This document shows, piece after piece, positions 11,564-23,186 of a stretch of 64,000 nucleotides of DNA; within the stretch, counting starts at the first letter, position 1, and every line of letters starts with the position of its first letter. The notes under the pieces are model-generated. The model saw only the letters and a program-made list of their open reading frames with translations. It ran no database searches and was not told where the DNA came from. The translations under genes were made by a program, and so were the position numbers. This stretch comes from Oscheius dolichura. Taxonomy: Eukaryota > Nematoda > Chromadorea > Rhabditida > Rhabditidae. The stretch lies in the NCBI GenBank assembly GCA_932521035.1, contig OW051495.1:7874001-7938000 (forward strand), read 5' to 3'.

Positions 11564-13988
11564 ATGCGTTTCTGTTCCCTTGGGCTGGTATTCTTCCTAT
11601 TTATTGGTTTAATAATCGGTGGAATTGTTCTCCTCCTCGCCGTGCCGTTGTATATTTTCCCGCCTATTTTGAAAAGCCAACTTTACATCAGGTAGAGAGG
11701 CATTTTCTCGGTGAGAGACCCATTTTAGACAGCATTCCGATGGCTCCTACCCAATTGCTACAGAATTCTGGGCAAAATTACCAGTTTTAGAACATTTTAG
11801 ATTCTATATGTTTAATATTACCAATCCACATGAGGTGCTAAAAGGAGCAGAGGTTATTCTCCAAGAAAAGGGACCCTACACCTATATGTGACTCTTGTGG
11901 CTTCTTTCAAATGTATTACCCTAGTTTAGAGAGACTGAATTCAAGCAAGATATTGTTTTCGAAGACGACGGCAATACTGTAAGGTACAAAAATAATAAAA
12001 CATGGGTGAGTACACCAGTTGCTTTGGAGAAAAAATTAAGAAGTTTTAGACGTTCTCACCAGAGAATTCTTGCCCCACTTGTAAAGAAGCTGATCGATTC
12101 TTCCAGGTGAATGTGGTCTACACGGTGAGTTCAAAACTTAGAAAGGTACTAAAGACGACCTAAAGTTCCGGGAAATGAGTTTTGTAAAACCTTTTTGAGT
12201 TGCAAATTGGGCTGGATAGCCGCTAAAGGACCTATGTTCCTTGTTCTTCTTCTATGTATTCAACAGTATTGTAGGGAGACTTTTTGAGACCTGGAATAGC
12301 AGGGAATTGTGGTTACTATATCAGATAGTACACAGCTACTGTAGCATCAAGTGCATTAAAACTAATGCGAGTGCAAGGAAACGAACCACCGGGTGCCCTT
12401 TAGAGACCAGGGTTCCCTTACAGTACGCTCCTTTTCAGTATGTGGCCTCATTTGTCTACAAACATGTCAATAAGGAGTTTCTCCATCTACTGGATGTTTT
12501 TATGCTATTTATTGGGAGCCATGCTTTATCGTAAGAACGATCTTATTCCTTTTAATTACGAAATTATAGACACAGAACGGTTAAAGACTATTTATTCGGG
12601 TCCTATCACGATCCTCTAATAGATATTTATCACAATAAGATCTTCCAAGTTATTCACGATGCCCTGGGAGCGCCGCTACCCATACCAGCAATACCAAATA
12701 TGGGCTACTTGCCAAAGTACAATTGGACTTCGGATGGAGATATGGTAACCAAGACTGGGAAAAGGAATTCTGATGAGTAAGTGAACGAGAGAATTTAGAG
12801 GTTAGAGCAGTAGAAAATGTTTAGAACCGGCAGTATGGTATCGTGGAATAACCTGACGGAGCTTCCTTGGTGGAACGATACAGAGTCAAGGAGCCTTGCT
12901 GGATCTGGAGGTTAGATTTCTTCAATCTCTTCAAGATATATTGCAGAAGGAGCATTTTCAAGACCTATGCTGACTAAAAATGACATAGTAAAGACTTTCC
13001 AACCATTAACAAGCAGGTAAAATCCATCTACTCCTAATACAGTTTATTGTTCAGAGTATGGAGGCTAGCTTACATGAACAAGACGGAGAGATTTAAAGGA
13101 ATTGAGACATATTGGTATGGAATGCATAAAGATGAGTATAACACAAAAGTACATAAAGGATATCGCTACGATAACCCGGAAAAACAGGTCAGTTAGTTTA
13201 CTATACAGCCTCTAGCCGACCCCTGAGGGAAAGGCTTGATTACTGGAAGTATTGTTCTTCATGATATATACAATTTTGGATTTTCAGGACTATTTCCCTT
13301 ATTTGAATAGAACAGGAGAAGAGAAATATGAAATACCCGTAGGAATGGTCCCACTACGAGCTCTTCCAGGTGATTTTACATTTATCTCCAGCTCTTATTA
13401 CCCTAATTTAGCCTTATTTGTTCCCTTGTATTTTCCCGCCTTCTTCTCTGCTCCTCATTTCTATGGAGCTTCAAGGGAAGTCATCGACAATCCAGATGTT
13501 AAAGGTATTCGACCAAATGAATCACTCCACCAGTCTGCCATCTTCAAAATTGAACCGGTGACCTCTTCTCTTGAAGTTGTAGCTCTCGTTTTTTAGAAAT
13601 CCGGAGCTTCAATGTATGTAATATTCCGAATCCAGGCGAATTTTGCCTTATCCAAGAATCCTATTTTTCAGTAAATTGGATACCGTACCTGAAATGAATG
13701 AAAAATATTTCCAGTGAACTCAATCATGTTCGTAATACCATCTTCCCTTCCTTTTGGCTAGAAGTGGAAGCCTACGTTCAAGACAATTGTTTAAATTTTA
13801 TAAGATTCAGTGTGTCCATTCTCCCGGCTTTGTTATTCTGGGCTGGAATTGGTTGGTTTCTTTATTACGGAATAAATAAAGTAAAGGCATTTAGGTTGCA
13901 GTTTTCTTGGCGTATTTGGAACAATGTTTACCGTCTATTGCTGTTGGAAAAGGAAGAAGCATCCGCAACAGAAATGGTGCCTCTATGA
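11564..13988 (+). CDS. scav: CD36/SCARB-family scavenger receptor
   Basis: Twelve exons: 11564-11691, 11729-11887, 11930-12005, 12050-12124, 12439-12530, 12570-12776, 12825-12910, 12947-13016, 13055-13187, 13288-13557, 13597-13670, 13715-13988; 547 aa, all phases close. The topology is that of CD36: a TM near the N-terminus ('LGLVFFLFIGLIIGGIVLLL'), a large glycosylated ectodomain, and a C-terminal TM ('FSVSILPALLFWAGIGWFLY'). Family motifs include 'FNITNPHEVLKGA' and 'EKGPYTY', then 'RTVKDYLFGSYHDPLI', 'FFSAPHF', 'IFKIEP' and 'FPSFWLEV'. These proteins bind lipids, lipoproteins or apoptotic-cell ligands at the surface. The ATG has a good context (accgccATG) and an in-frame stop upstream. The 314-bp intron 4 is unusually long here, and intron 10 is only 39 bp. 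An AATAAA lies at about 14042. Confidence 0.92.
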
Positions 13989-14590
13989 AACTAAGTAAAC
14001 ACGGTTTCTTGTTGTCAGAGTTGTTTTTTTTGTTTTACTTCAATAAATTGGTGCCAGTGCCTCTCTTTGACAGGTTACTGTAAAATTAAAGTCGATTAGC
14101 CAGTTATTTGTTAATCCTTGTTTTCCAAAGAGGAAGAACTCGGGAGGCGTAGCCTTATAGACGAAATTGTCTTTGCTCTGGCAGGATGGGAAGCGTTTAG
14201 GTCCAAGCAGACCTTGGAAAATTTGCCGATTGAAACAGACCATAGTGTACTTTGTACCCTGCCGACGTGATTAGCTTCCTTATTTTTGACCCCCTCTCTC
14301 TCCCCTGTCTTTATCAGCTGGTACATTAGTCTCTTCACCACTGGAGGGAAAACGTTCCGTCTGCCTTTCTTATCTTGGTTACGAGTTGGAGCTCTCTATT
14401 GTAGTCTTCCCTGGTTGCAAAATAATCATACGATTCTTTTCTTCTTTCTTTTACCTATCTTTTCTCTCCAGCGGTCGAACCAACCACACCACTTTTCTAA
14501 ACCGTCTAAATTTGTCCTGTAGACATTTGTCTCAAGATGTCTAGTCATAAATTTCATTTCTTGTTATTTCGGTACTAATTTTCATCCCAG
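13989..14590. other. Intergenic between CD36 and acyl-CoA oxidase genes
   Basis: About 600 bp with the CD36 polyadenylation signal near its start and a pyrimidine-rich stretch at about 14430-14470. No coding frame is supported. The downstream ATG follows 'catcccag', an acceptor-like site. Confidence 0.6.
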
Positions 14591-17293
14591 ATGCCCTTGA
14601 ACAAACTCATACAGCCAGGAGACAATCCAGATCTCACAGATGAGCGTACAACAGCCACATTTGATACGGATGCGCTCGCGGCTGTCATTAAAGGAGGTCT
14701 AAAGGTAGGCTCATTCTTTTTACCAGCTTATTTCTGTCTCTTTTATAGAAATTGCAAAGAAGTCGCAATCTCAAAAAGGAAATTGCTCGTCGTCCAGAGT
14801 TCCAAGATTCCCGTCCAATCGGGCACATGTCCCGCGAGGAAAAAGTGGAAAATGCTACCAGAAAAACAGTTCATCTTTTCCAAGAAATGACAGATATTAT
14901 AAATCCTACGGATCCCTTTGAAATTGGAACAATGGCCAAGTAAGTTTCCTGATATTGAAGAGGAAAAACTGCGAATTTTCAGTGAAATCTTCGGAGCCGA
15001 AGGAATGCCCCTGGGTCTTCACTGGATTATGTTCATCCCAACGTTGCAAAATCAATGTGATGAAGAACAGACAGAATGGTGGCTATTTAAAGCCCTAAAG
15101 GGAGAGATTTTGGGTACCTACGCTCAGACGGAAATGGGACATGGTGAGTAGCATTTCTTTGGATACGAGTCATATTCCTCACATTTATTCTTTGTTAAAA
15201 GTCTGGTAACTTTATTTTCCAAGTTGATCAGAAGGATGGCCAGTCCCTGGGAAGTGGGCAGTCACATAGAGATCAATGTTCAACCTGATAAGTCTGCCAG
15301 ATCCGTTATTCCAAAATAGTCTAAAAATGTTGCGTACTCAAAAAATAGCGGTATTTTATTCGTCGTCCCCGTTACTTAAATCTTATAGGGGTCGTAAAAG
15401 TTTGTCCTCTGCTTGTTTGAAGCTCACAATCTTCGCTTTTTAGGAACAAATCTGGCAAAAGTTGAAACAACCGCTACATATGACAAGAAGACTGAAGAAT
15501 TCGTGATTCATAGTCCTACCGTAACTTCAATGAAATGGTGGCCTGGTGGTCTCGGAAACACAGTCAACCATGTTGTTTTGGTAGCTCAGCTGATTATCGA
15601 CGGCAAAAATTATGGAAATCATATTTTTATGGTTCAAGTAAGAGACATGGATACGCATAGGCCGCTCCCAGGTTTGTTTCTCATTTGAAAATATTAAAAA
15701 AACGCGAAAATTATAGGAATAAGGGTAGGAGATATTGGCAACAAAATGGGAGTCAAAGGTGTGGACAACGGCTTCTTGGCCTTTGATCATTATAGGATTC
15801 CGAGGAGGAATATGCTCATGCAATATACCAAGGTAAGGGGGATCCGTTTTTTGAGTACTTCCTCTTTTTAGGTGGAAAAAGATGGCACTTATCATCCTCC
15901 CCTGCATGCGAAAATGACATATTCTACGATGATCTTCACCCGGGCGGAAATAGTCCTCATGCAGGCTACAAATCTTATGATTGCTGCCACGATCGCTACG
16001 AGATATTCTTGTGTCAGAAGACAGGGAGAAATTATTCCGGGGTTCGTTTTTGAATCGCGAGGATTAGGCTGGAAAGCCGGATTTGCATCAGTCTTTGTTT
16101 ATAAAGTCCCAATTTTCAGTGACGGTGAAGTCAAACTTCTCGACTATCAAACCCAACAGAACCGAATCTTCCCAGCCATCGCTAAAACCTTTGCTTTCCA
16201 CTTCGCAGCGGAAGAAGTCCGCAACATGGCAGCTGAAACAATAGCCAATATGAAACAGGGAAAGGTTCGCCTTATTTCATTTTCACAGAAACTTGTTCTT
16301 TGTTTCAGATCGACACCGAAGTTCTAGCAGACGCTCACGCGATGAGCTGTTGCCTGAAAGGGTTTACCACTTTCGAGACGAACAACTGTATTGAACAATG
16401 TCGTATGGCTTGTGGAGGGCACGGCTATTCCGAAGCTTCCGGTCTCCCCACCCTTTATGCTTGTTCAGTAGCTGCCTGCACTTATGAGGGTGATAATTTG
16501 GTCATGTTCCTTCAGACGGCCAAGTGAGCTTATTTTTTACTAAAAAGGTTACGGTATTATTCAGATATCTAATGAAGGCTGTTCAAGCTGCCAAGGAGGG
16601 AAAAGAACTGGGTCCATCAGTGGAATTTCTTCGAGGGAAAGGGGCTAAACAGTCTTTGATTGATAGAATACCGGCTGGGGACTATTCTCATTATCTACAA
16701 GATTTTGAACACGTGGCTAGGAAGCAAATATTGACTGCATACAATAGATTAGAGGAGATCAAGAACAAGGGAACCAATCCGGATGTGGCATGGTCACAGA
16801 ACGGTATCGAGGCGACCAAGGTAGGAGAAAATGACGAAATCTTGAGAATAAAGCAACTTTTCAGGCGTCACGAACATATGCTCGGCTGATAATTGCCCGA
16901 CTGTTCTCCCGTAGTGTTCAAAACATTGCCAATCAGCAGATCAGGGAAATTCTCGAAGATTTATTCCACCTCCACTTGAGTTTGGACCTCCTCGCCCAGT
17001 CGAAGTACCTGCTCCAAGACGGCTACATGTCTCCTCACCAGCTGCACTTCATCAAAGAGGATGTCTACCGCCTCTATGCCAAAATCCGCCCCAACGCTGT
17101 GTCCATTGTCGATTCTTTTGATTGTAGTGACCGGGAGTTGAGATCCGTTCTCGGTAGGCGGGATGGCCATGTTTATGACAACTTGTACGAATGGGCACAA
17201 CATTCTACCCTAAACCAGCACCCCGATGGAATTAACCCCGTGTTCGAAAAGTATTTGAAGCCGTTGATGAGAGGAGAACAAAGCAAATTGTAG
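14591..17293 (+). CDS. acox-1: Peroxisomal acyl-CoA oxidase with SKL targeting signal
   Basis: Ten exons: 14591-14704, 14749-14939, 14983-15143, 15444-15671, 15717-15832, 15872-16041, 16120-16264, 16309-16523, 16565-16820, 16865-17293; 674 aa, all phases close, and the length equals typical ACOX proteins. It catalyses the first, FAD-dependent step of peroxisomal beta-oxidation, making trans-2-enoyl-CoA and hydrogen peroxide. In nematodes the family also shortens ascaroside side chains. Visible motifs are '[14 protein letters not shown]' (FAD/substrate site), 'WWPGGLG', '[20 protein letters not shown]', and '[19 protein letters not shown]' carrying the catalytic glutamate. The protein ends in Ser-Lys-Leu, the PTS1 peroxisome signal. 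The long intron 15144-15443 is the only one above 100 bp. Which nematode ACOX paralogue it matches cannot be told by eye. Confidence 0.95.
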
Positions 17294-17546
17294 TTGTACA
17301 CAGTAAATTATAAATATTTCTAATTTAAACTCTGTATAAAAAAATTTGCAATCAGCCAGACACGGTGGACACGGTGGTACGGTGGACTGTATAGGCTTAG
17401 GGGATTAAAGCTGACAAGATTTCGATAAACCTTAGGGGATTAGGGAGCTCGACAAAAATTCATAAAATTTTCAAAATTGAACGCAAAATTTCTCTATGGG
17501 CTGGTTTGTTTTTTTACCTGCTTTAGAGTTTAAAAAACTCTTTATT

Positions 17547-19156
17547 CTATTCAACACTAGCCAAGTTATCGATAATCGTTTCGTAGATCTCCACTCCTCT
17601 TAGAAACACCTTCTCATTCAGGAATTCGTTGTGATCATGCAGTAGGGAAGGAGTGTTAATGATGGGACTGAATCCAATGGACTGGTACCCTTTCTGAATT
17701 TAAGTCCAGTCATTTTTGTCGATAAGAACTGCTTACCGAACGCAAGAAGCGAGAATCTGTTGATGCGGTAAAGATTTCCGTTGAAAATTTGCAGTTCTGC
17801 TGCTTTAGAGCCGATTCCAAGGCAACCCACCATGGATTGTTAGCCGATGTGTCCGTCATATTCTTTTTTAGCCTTTTCTGAATAAATAAGAGTTTTATAA
17901 TAAGAGCATTTCAAAAAGATAAGAATTACATAGAGAAATTCCGCCTTGACGTCGGAGCCGGCTTCTTTACACCAGCTATTGATGCGCCCTTCGATCTCTT
18001 CAAATTCAACCGTTGGCGGTACTCTAACATCAAATTCTAAAGTATTCTCCGTTTAAATGGTATGGTAGTCACTTACGCGCCGACAGCTTCTCAGGAAGAA
18101 CATTTATCTGAACTCCTCCTTCAATAATTGTCAGATTTAGGGATGTAACATCTCCGAGTTGGAGGTTGTTCTCCCTCATTCGCTTCTGTTCCGATTCTCT
18201 GAAGCCCAAGGCGCTGTTCAAGATGGATTGCTGAAAAGTAAATAAAGTAGAGAAGGTAATAAAGGGCCTACAAATTTCGCTCCTGCAGTATTATCAAGAA
18301 ATTTGGAACCATGGCCAGGGAAGCCTTCACAGGTTATCTTAACGGCTGAAAAGAGCCATTCATTATCATTTATGAGGACCCACCCATAGAATATCGCTCC
18401 CCGTAGAAAACCTTATAAACATCATTCTCACTCGCTATCCCTTCATCCATAATGAATCCCACATTCAATTTCTTGAATTCTTCCATCTCTACAAAAGACA
18501 CCATTCCCTGTGGTGTGGCAGTTTCTTCCTCCGCTCCCCAAACAATATGAATAGTCCTCGTCCATTGTTTCTTCCCTCTGTTGAAGTGACGTCGAATGGC
18601 TTCGAAATACTGCGATCCGACGCATTTCATATCCTGTGATCCACGCGCGAAGATATTCCCCTCTTCGTCTTTATAAGCCGAATAGGGATCATGGGTCCAG
18701 AAGTCTTTGAAAGTGGGAACAACGTCAGTGTGACAGTAGAGCATGAGACTGGGGAGGTCTGGTTTAGTTCCAGGAATCGTCATAATGAAGAAGGGGGTGC
18801 TCGGAGAGGTCTGAAAGGTCTCTTTCCTTTAAAATGATTGAAAAAGTTGACAGGAGCATCAAATTTTGGTATAAAAGGCCCCAAGGCGATTGTAAACCTT
18901 AACAGACGAATAATTTCGCTTCGAGACCCCGCTCCAGGGATCGTTCCCGCCCCTTTAAATAACCTACATAAACACATTGCGTTTGAATATCCAATTCATG
19001 AGCCAATCCTCGAAGAAAAACATTGCAAGCCTCTGAATTGAGAGATTCAATTAGACGAAGAAGAACCTCCTTACCGTAATCAGGAGTAGGCTGCTCTGTG
19101 TTGATTTTCAGAAATTCTCTAAATTTAGTAACGGCGTAGGCTTCTTCTGCAGTCAT
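17547..19156 (-). CDS. ACY1: Aminoacylase-1 (M20A N-acyl-L-amino acid amidohydrolase)
   Basis: Eight exons, minus strand: 19075-19156, 18968-19032, 18384-18810, 18272-18345, 18077-18230, 17930-18036, 17737-17877, 17547-17693; 398 aa with all phases closing, the usual ACY1 length. The cytosolic zinc enzyme releases acyl groups from N-acetylated amino acids. Metal and catalytic motifs are in order: 'CHTDVVP' (His), 'GSQDMKCVG' (Asp), 'WGAEEETA' (catalytic and zinc Glu), 'IMDEG' (Glu) and 'LLHDHNEFL' (His). Further ACY1 signatures are 'TEQPTPDYEA', 'CEGFPGHGSKFLDNTA', 'NPWWVALE' and 'STDSRFLR'. The chosen start gives MTAEEAYAVTKFREFL, matching the family N-terminus. A 34-codon ORF ends 2 bp before this ATG (see separate entry). 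The catalytic set appears complete. Confidence 0.94.
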
Positions 19157-19158
19157 TT

Positions 19159-19263
19159 TTAAAAATAAAAGAGGCGAAGTTGCAACGGCAATAGAGAAAC
19201 AAGAAGAAGGCCGTAATAGGCGAAACGATTGGCCGGGTTGATAACGGTGAAAACGTTCGGCAT
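19159..19263 (-). CDS. 34-aa hydrophobic ORF directly upstream of aminoacylase
   Basis: ATG at 19263 opens a 34-codon frame with a membrane-like segment ('FAYYGLLLVSLLPLQL'). Its TAA is separated by two bases from the ATG of the aminoacylase. No acceptor-like AG lies between them, so if transcription begins upstream both lie on one mRNA. It could be a translated upstream ORF controlling the enzyme, a tiny membrane protein in a dicistronic message, or chance. Confidence 0.35.
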   Translation of the reverse strand: MPNVFTVINPANRFAYYGLLLVSLLPLQLRLFYF

Positions 19264-19827
19264 TGTAATATTTCTTCCCAATCAACACTGATATGAACTT
19301 TCTGCTTAAAGCTGAAGAAAAAAAACGAGGAAACGTTTAATTAGGGTCTTAGAAAGAGGATATGGAGGATTGCAGGAGGAGGAATTGCTGGGTTGTAAGG
19401 GAAAAGATCATTTTTGCTTTAAAAATGTGGTTTTATAATAAAACTTTTATTGTCGTTTTTTGGGCTTTTTTGATCATTTGTTAACCATTCCCAGACTGTA
19501 TTACAACATTTCCATGTAAAACGGGCTGAAAGATGAGAAGAACGCGGATTAACAAGAGCGCCAACTGTCGACAATATTCCCAAAATCGCCTGTGCCCCTC
19601 CCTGCCCCGTGTCGCCTACATTTTGATTTCCATAAAAATGAGGGGTACAAAGTCCAGAAACACGGTCTGCCTCCCCCTCTACCGAACAAATTTGAATTGT
19701 ATGTTGAGTTGTGTGTTCCCGACTAGAAGAGACTAAACCAAGCCGCCTCTGCCCGAGTTCGTACCAGATCGCTGCTTCCTCTCTCCCTTCATCTTTTCGT
19801 CTTTTCAAAACACAGTACAAAATCACA
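19264..19827. other. Intergenic between aminoacylase and carbonic anhydrase gene
   Basis: A long minus-strand frame (19419-19970) crosses this region and the first exon of the next gene. It lacks a family match and splice support, and I do not annotate it. The region is probably the shared divergent promoter. Confidence 0.45.
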
Positions 19828-21816
19828 ATGTATCTCCTATTCCTGCATTTATTCACTGCCCTTCTTTCAATTGTTTCGGCCTGCACTCCAGGATACAGTA
19901 AGTTCTTCCTTGACAAAACAACCTTGCAACTTCGGTAATTGGTCCTGGAACGAATGCATGTTTTTAACAAACAACCATAAGAACTTTCGCTGCCGGATCA
20001 ACTACCTAATTTTCAAGATCTTTGACTCTTCTCGTTCCAGACCTTCTATCCTGCGCTGTGTGTCCGCAAACTCTTATTCACCCTACGTGTCCATTCCACA
20101 CAACTTGTTCAAAATGTATGAAGACTACAGTAGAGTATCCTAAAATTGCTGGCTGTATGCAGGTAATTTTAATTGTCGAAAATGAGGAGGAACAAGTTTA
20201 GGCCCATATAATGTGCCCCGCATCGAATGAAACCCGATATATTCGATTGAACCATATTCAACACGAGGTGGAGCCTCTGACAATCAGAGCATCGCTTTTG
20301 AAGTAAGTTTTTCTTGATTACAAACTTGATCGGGAACCTGTTTTCCCCAATTGACAGATTCTCCTTTTTCTTTTATGGGGGGAGATCCGTTCACGACCTA
20401 TAGAACGGGGGTTTTCGCCCGTCTGCTGTCTCTAAAAGTTCTCGCGCTCCATTCAGAGCTTTTTACAAAACTAACGGACCACTAGGATACTATAAAGTCT
20501 AATATAAAGAATATAGAGTGTAATTTCCTTGTTTCCAGTTTCACGAGACCATTATTCGCATTGATTTTGACCTGATTGAAACGCGTAATCGTCTCTTGCA
20601 TAATCACATAAGCGGGCGGTATGTCATCCGCTCAAAAACAAAACTTTTGAACCCGCTGAATTTGAAACTGCTATAGTTGATCGATAGACCCTCTCTGATA
20701 GTTCACATTTTCCAGACATCTCAATTGTACCAGCGGAGGATGGAAGTATACCTACAGGCGGAGAGATTACTACATTACGAGTGCCACCTGTTTCATTAGT
20801 AAGTTCTCGCCATTTTCTCTCTTAAAATCATGAATTCCAGTCCCTGCCAGTCTTCAACAATCTCCAATTGACATAGAAACCGGGGATGTTACTTATGATC
20901 CAGCGTTAAAAAATACAACCGTCGATTTTAACTACGTAATTGGTGATGCGACTGAAATGCACGTGGCACCGGATAGTCACGGCTTTCAACTTTACATGGA
21001 TCCTGATATCTTTGCCGTTCAGAGTCGTAAGTACTTTTTATAAGGTGGTAATGAGGTATCTTTTAGTTATGACAGCGACTCATTTGGACGGAGAGTTCCA
21101 GCTGTTCAATGTCCACGCTCATTGGAGTGACCCGTTGAATAGAGTTCATATGGGATCGGAACATATGATCTTTGGGCAAAAATATGCTGCAGAGGTGAGT
21201 TAGATCAAGAAAATTGTCAGCTATGGGGGTAAAAATAGTTCTAGTTCAAAATTTAGGATTACAGGAGCGATTTGGGGTCTTGGGGCGCTAGAAGAACGTT
21301 TCCTATAGAAATACCGCTTAAAAGAGAGGGTGTGTAGGTTTTGCCGCGCTTTTAACTTTAAAAAAATCTGTTGGAGCCCTACAAATCAGTCTTTTTCAGA
21401 TCCATTTGGTCTTCTGGAACCCAAAATATGGTCTCTTCTCCAATGCTCAAGGAAAAGCAGACGGTATTGCTGTACTCGCCATTTTGGTCAACATTGGAGC
21501 AGCCAGTCCAGAATTTGAAAAAATAGTTGCAGCTATTCAACGTCGCATGCCAATTGTGGCTCCCATTACAATAGAACAAGAAGAGCTGGAAGATGTGGAC
21601 ATATCCCAATTTCTACCGGATAATAGGGAATATTTCACCTACACTGGGTCATTGACTACCCCGAACTATAGTTCCTGTGTAGAGTGGACAGTTTTCAAGA
21701 CACCGATCACTATTAGCCAAGAACAATTAGATATTTTGTTAGCTTTGTATAATAGAGGAAATGATAGGAAACCACAAGACGTCACGAGCCCCGTTATAAG
21801 TTCTTTTCAACCGTAA
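19828..21816 (+). CDS. Secreted C6/DUF281-type domain joined to alpha carbonic anhydrase
   Basis: Seven exons: 19828-19897, 20041-20162, 20202-20302, 20716-20798, 20841-21026, 21067-21194, 21400-21816; 368 aa, all phases close. Signal peptide MYLLFLHLFTALLSIVSA, then a six-to-eight-cysteine region ('CAVCPQTLIHPTC', 'CSKCMKTT', 'AGCMQAHIMC', 'LNCTSGGWKYTY', 'YYITSATC') with the layout of nematode C6/DUF281 domains. The rest is an alpha carbonic anhydrase: 'QQSPIDIETG', zinc ligands in 'FNVHAHW' (HxH) and 'AAEIHLVFW' (third His), 'MGSEHMIFG' (Glu106 region) and 'YTGSLTTPNY' (Thr199 region). The enzyme interconverts CO2 and bicarbonate. The proton-shuttle His64 region reads 'APDSHGF' and is altered. 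The CA part has no start or signal of its own. Retaining intron 4 (42 bp) would instead end the protein at 20833, just after the cysteine domain. AATAAA at 21839. Confidence 0.8.
20539..20618 (+). other. Possible alternative (poison) exon in intron 3
   Basis: An 80-nt segment is bracketed by 'gtttccag' and 'gtatgt'. In the phase of the preceding exon it runs into TGA after about 12 codons, so inclusion would truncate the protein. In another frame it reads cleanly ('ETIIRIDFDLIETRN'). Whether it is used is unknown. Confidence 0.3.
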
Positions 21817-22821
21817 TCCATATCGAATATCACATGTAAATAAATTTTATTCTCCCGTGGTTCACTAGTTATTATGAGCCGAAAGAAGATAGTCTTCAGG
21901 GGCCTAATGGGTTAAAATTGGTGAATAAAATCCCTGACGCGCTGCTACCGGCAATCCCGCTTCCAGGCGGCTCTTCTTGTAATTCTACTTGCCCTTCCGT
22001 CCATTTTCGTCAGTCTGACAGGTTGGTTTGCCAAGTTCTAGTCAAAAAACAGCAAAAAAAACAAGAAACCGCTTTATGTCGAGTTTACCAGTTCCAACTG
22101 GCGAATCCGGTCAAAACTGCAGTGGTTCCGCTTTCAGTCAGTCTTCCGCTTCTTTTCTCCTTGGTATGGTGAGGGGGTGACAACAGGTGGAATAGAGTGG
22201 ATGGAATGGGAGAAGTTTACATTTTTCATTCCTTTTCTTTTGTTAGTCCGCGAGCGGACCAGCTTGAGTCTAGCGAGCAAAGACTAGTCATAACGAGAGA
22301 GCTTTCAGGTGAGCCATCACCTCCCACACTGAGCGGCGTCCAAATCGGCAGAGAGAGATCCGTCGATCCGACCCCGCTCAAGCGCGCCGGCCCTTTCTCC
22401 AAGTTACTTTTCTCCCGGTCCCGTAGCGGAGATGCGCCGCGAAATTTGAATCGAAGTCTTTTCCGTTGAAAATATCTTCCCTGCTGGCACGCCAGTTCCC
22501 TATCGCCATCTGTGCTCTGTGGATGTGCGCTACTCAATGAATATAATCTCTACCACAGCTGTATTTCATCTGGGAAGGCTACGAGCACAGCAGATTTATA
22601 TCCTCGAAGGGGAGATCCCTCTTTTCTCCTATTTTTCTCTTCACATCCTCCACTTTAGTCTCCTCCTCAATTCCTTCCAATATATGACATGAGCTTCTTG
22701 CTCACTATCTTTTCCCCACGTCCACCTTTCCCCCTCTCTCTTTTGTTTCAACGAATAGGCGGAAGAAAAAGGCACAAAAAGTGAGAAAGGTTTGTGTGTG
22801 CGTGAAGTGAGCAAATATTCA
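21817..22821. other. Intergenic with ambiguous exon-like pieces
   Basis: After the carbonic anhydrase polyadenylation signal there are splice-bounded open pieces (about 21872-22470). One is a hydrophobic segment 'ALLVILLALPSIFVSL' at about 21966-22015. Another is a GC-rich open exon after 'ttgttag' at 22246. No single join is better than others, so no gene is called. 22500-22820 shows nothing clear. Confidence 0.35.
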
Positions 22822-23186
22822 TTAGCCACGGATCACATTGAACGGATACCAGATGAGATCCTCTGGTCCCAGAGCAACAGGGACGGGAGCTTTTTTCTCG
22901 ACGACGTAGAATAATTCATCACTGAAAAATACAGTTTAATTGAGTTGCCTGCATTTAAAAACAAAGTTATCAGTAACAGGGAACAAATCCTCCTGCTGCT
23001 CTAGAACAACAAAAACTCCTTTAAAAGGTGGAAGTAATCGCGTTGAGACTACTATTTTGTATGAATAATACTGCGGAGTTCTTTAAAATATAGAAAAACT
23101 TACGGTTCCTCAAAATAGGCAGGCATCGGCTTAACGAAGCAGACGATTACGGCGAGTAGGAACAGCAGAGAAAGGAGAGAATTCAT
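22822..23186 (-). CDS. Small secreted peptide precursor, possible neuropeptide
   Basis: Two exons: 23104-23186 and 22822-22921, 60 aa. Signal peptide MNSLLSLLFLLAVIVCFV, then a spacer, a Lys-Lys dibasic site ('VVEKK'), and a C-terminal segment starting APVPVALG, passing 'EDLIWYPF' and ending NVIRG at the stop. A C-terminal glycine after a dibasic-delimited peptide is the usual amidation donor, so a processed 21-residue peptide with Arg-amide end is possible. No cysteines. I do not recognise a named neuropeptide family. The exon model is supported by 'gtaagt' donor, 'tttttcag' acceptor and phase. The 182-bp intron is longer than most here. Confidence 0.65.

Noticed and set aside
19419-19970. 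183-codon minus-strand frame
   Set aside because: Overlaps the first exon of the carbonic anhydrase gene, lacks splice signals and a family, and composition is consistent with an antisense shadow plus intergenic DNA.
22197-22469. Open GC-rich plus-strand frame ending at 22469
   Set aside because: Minus strand is equally open, no acceptable upstream exon joins in the right phase, and no family is seen.
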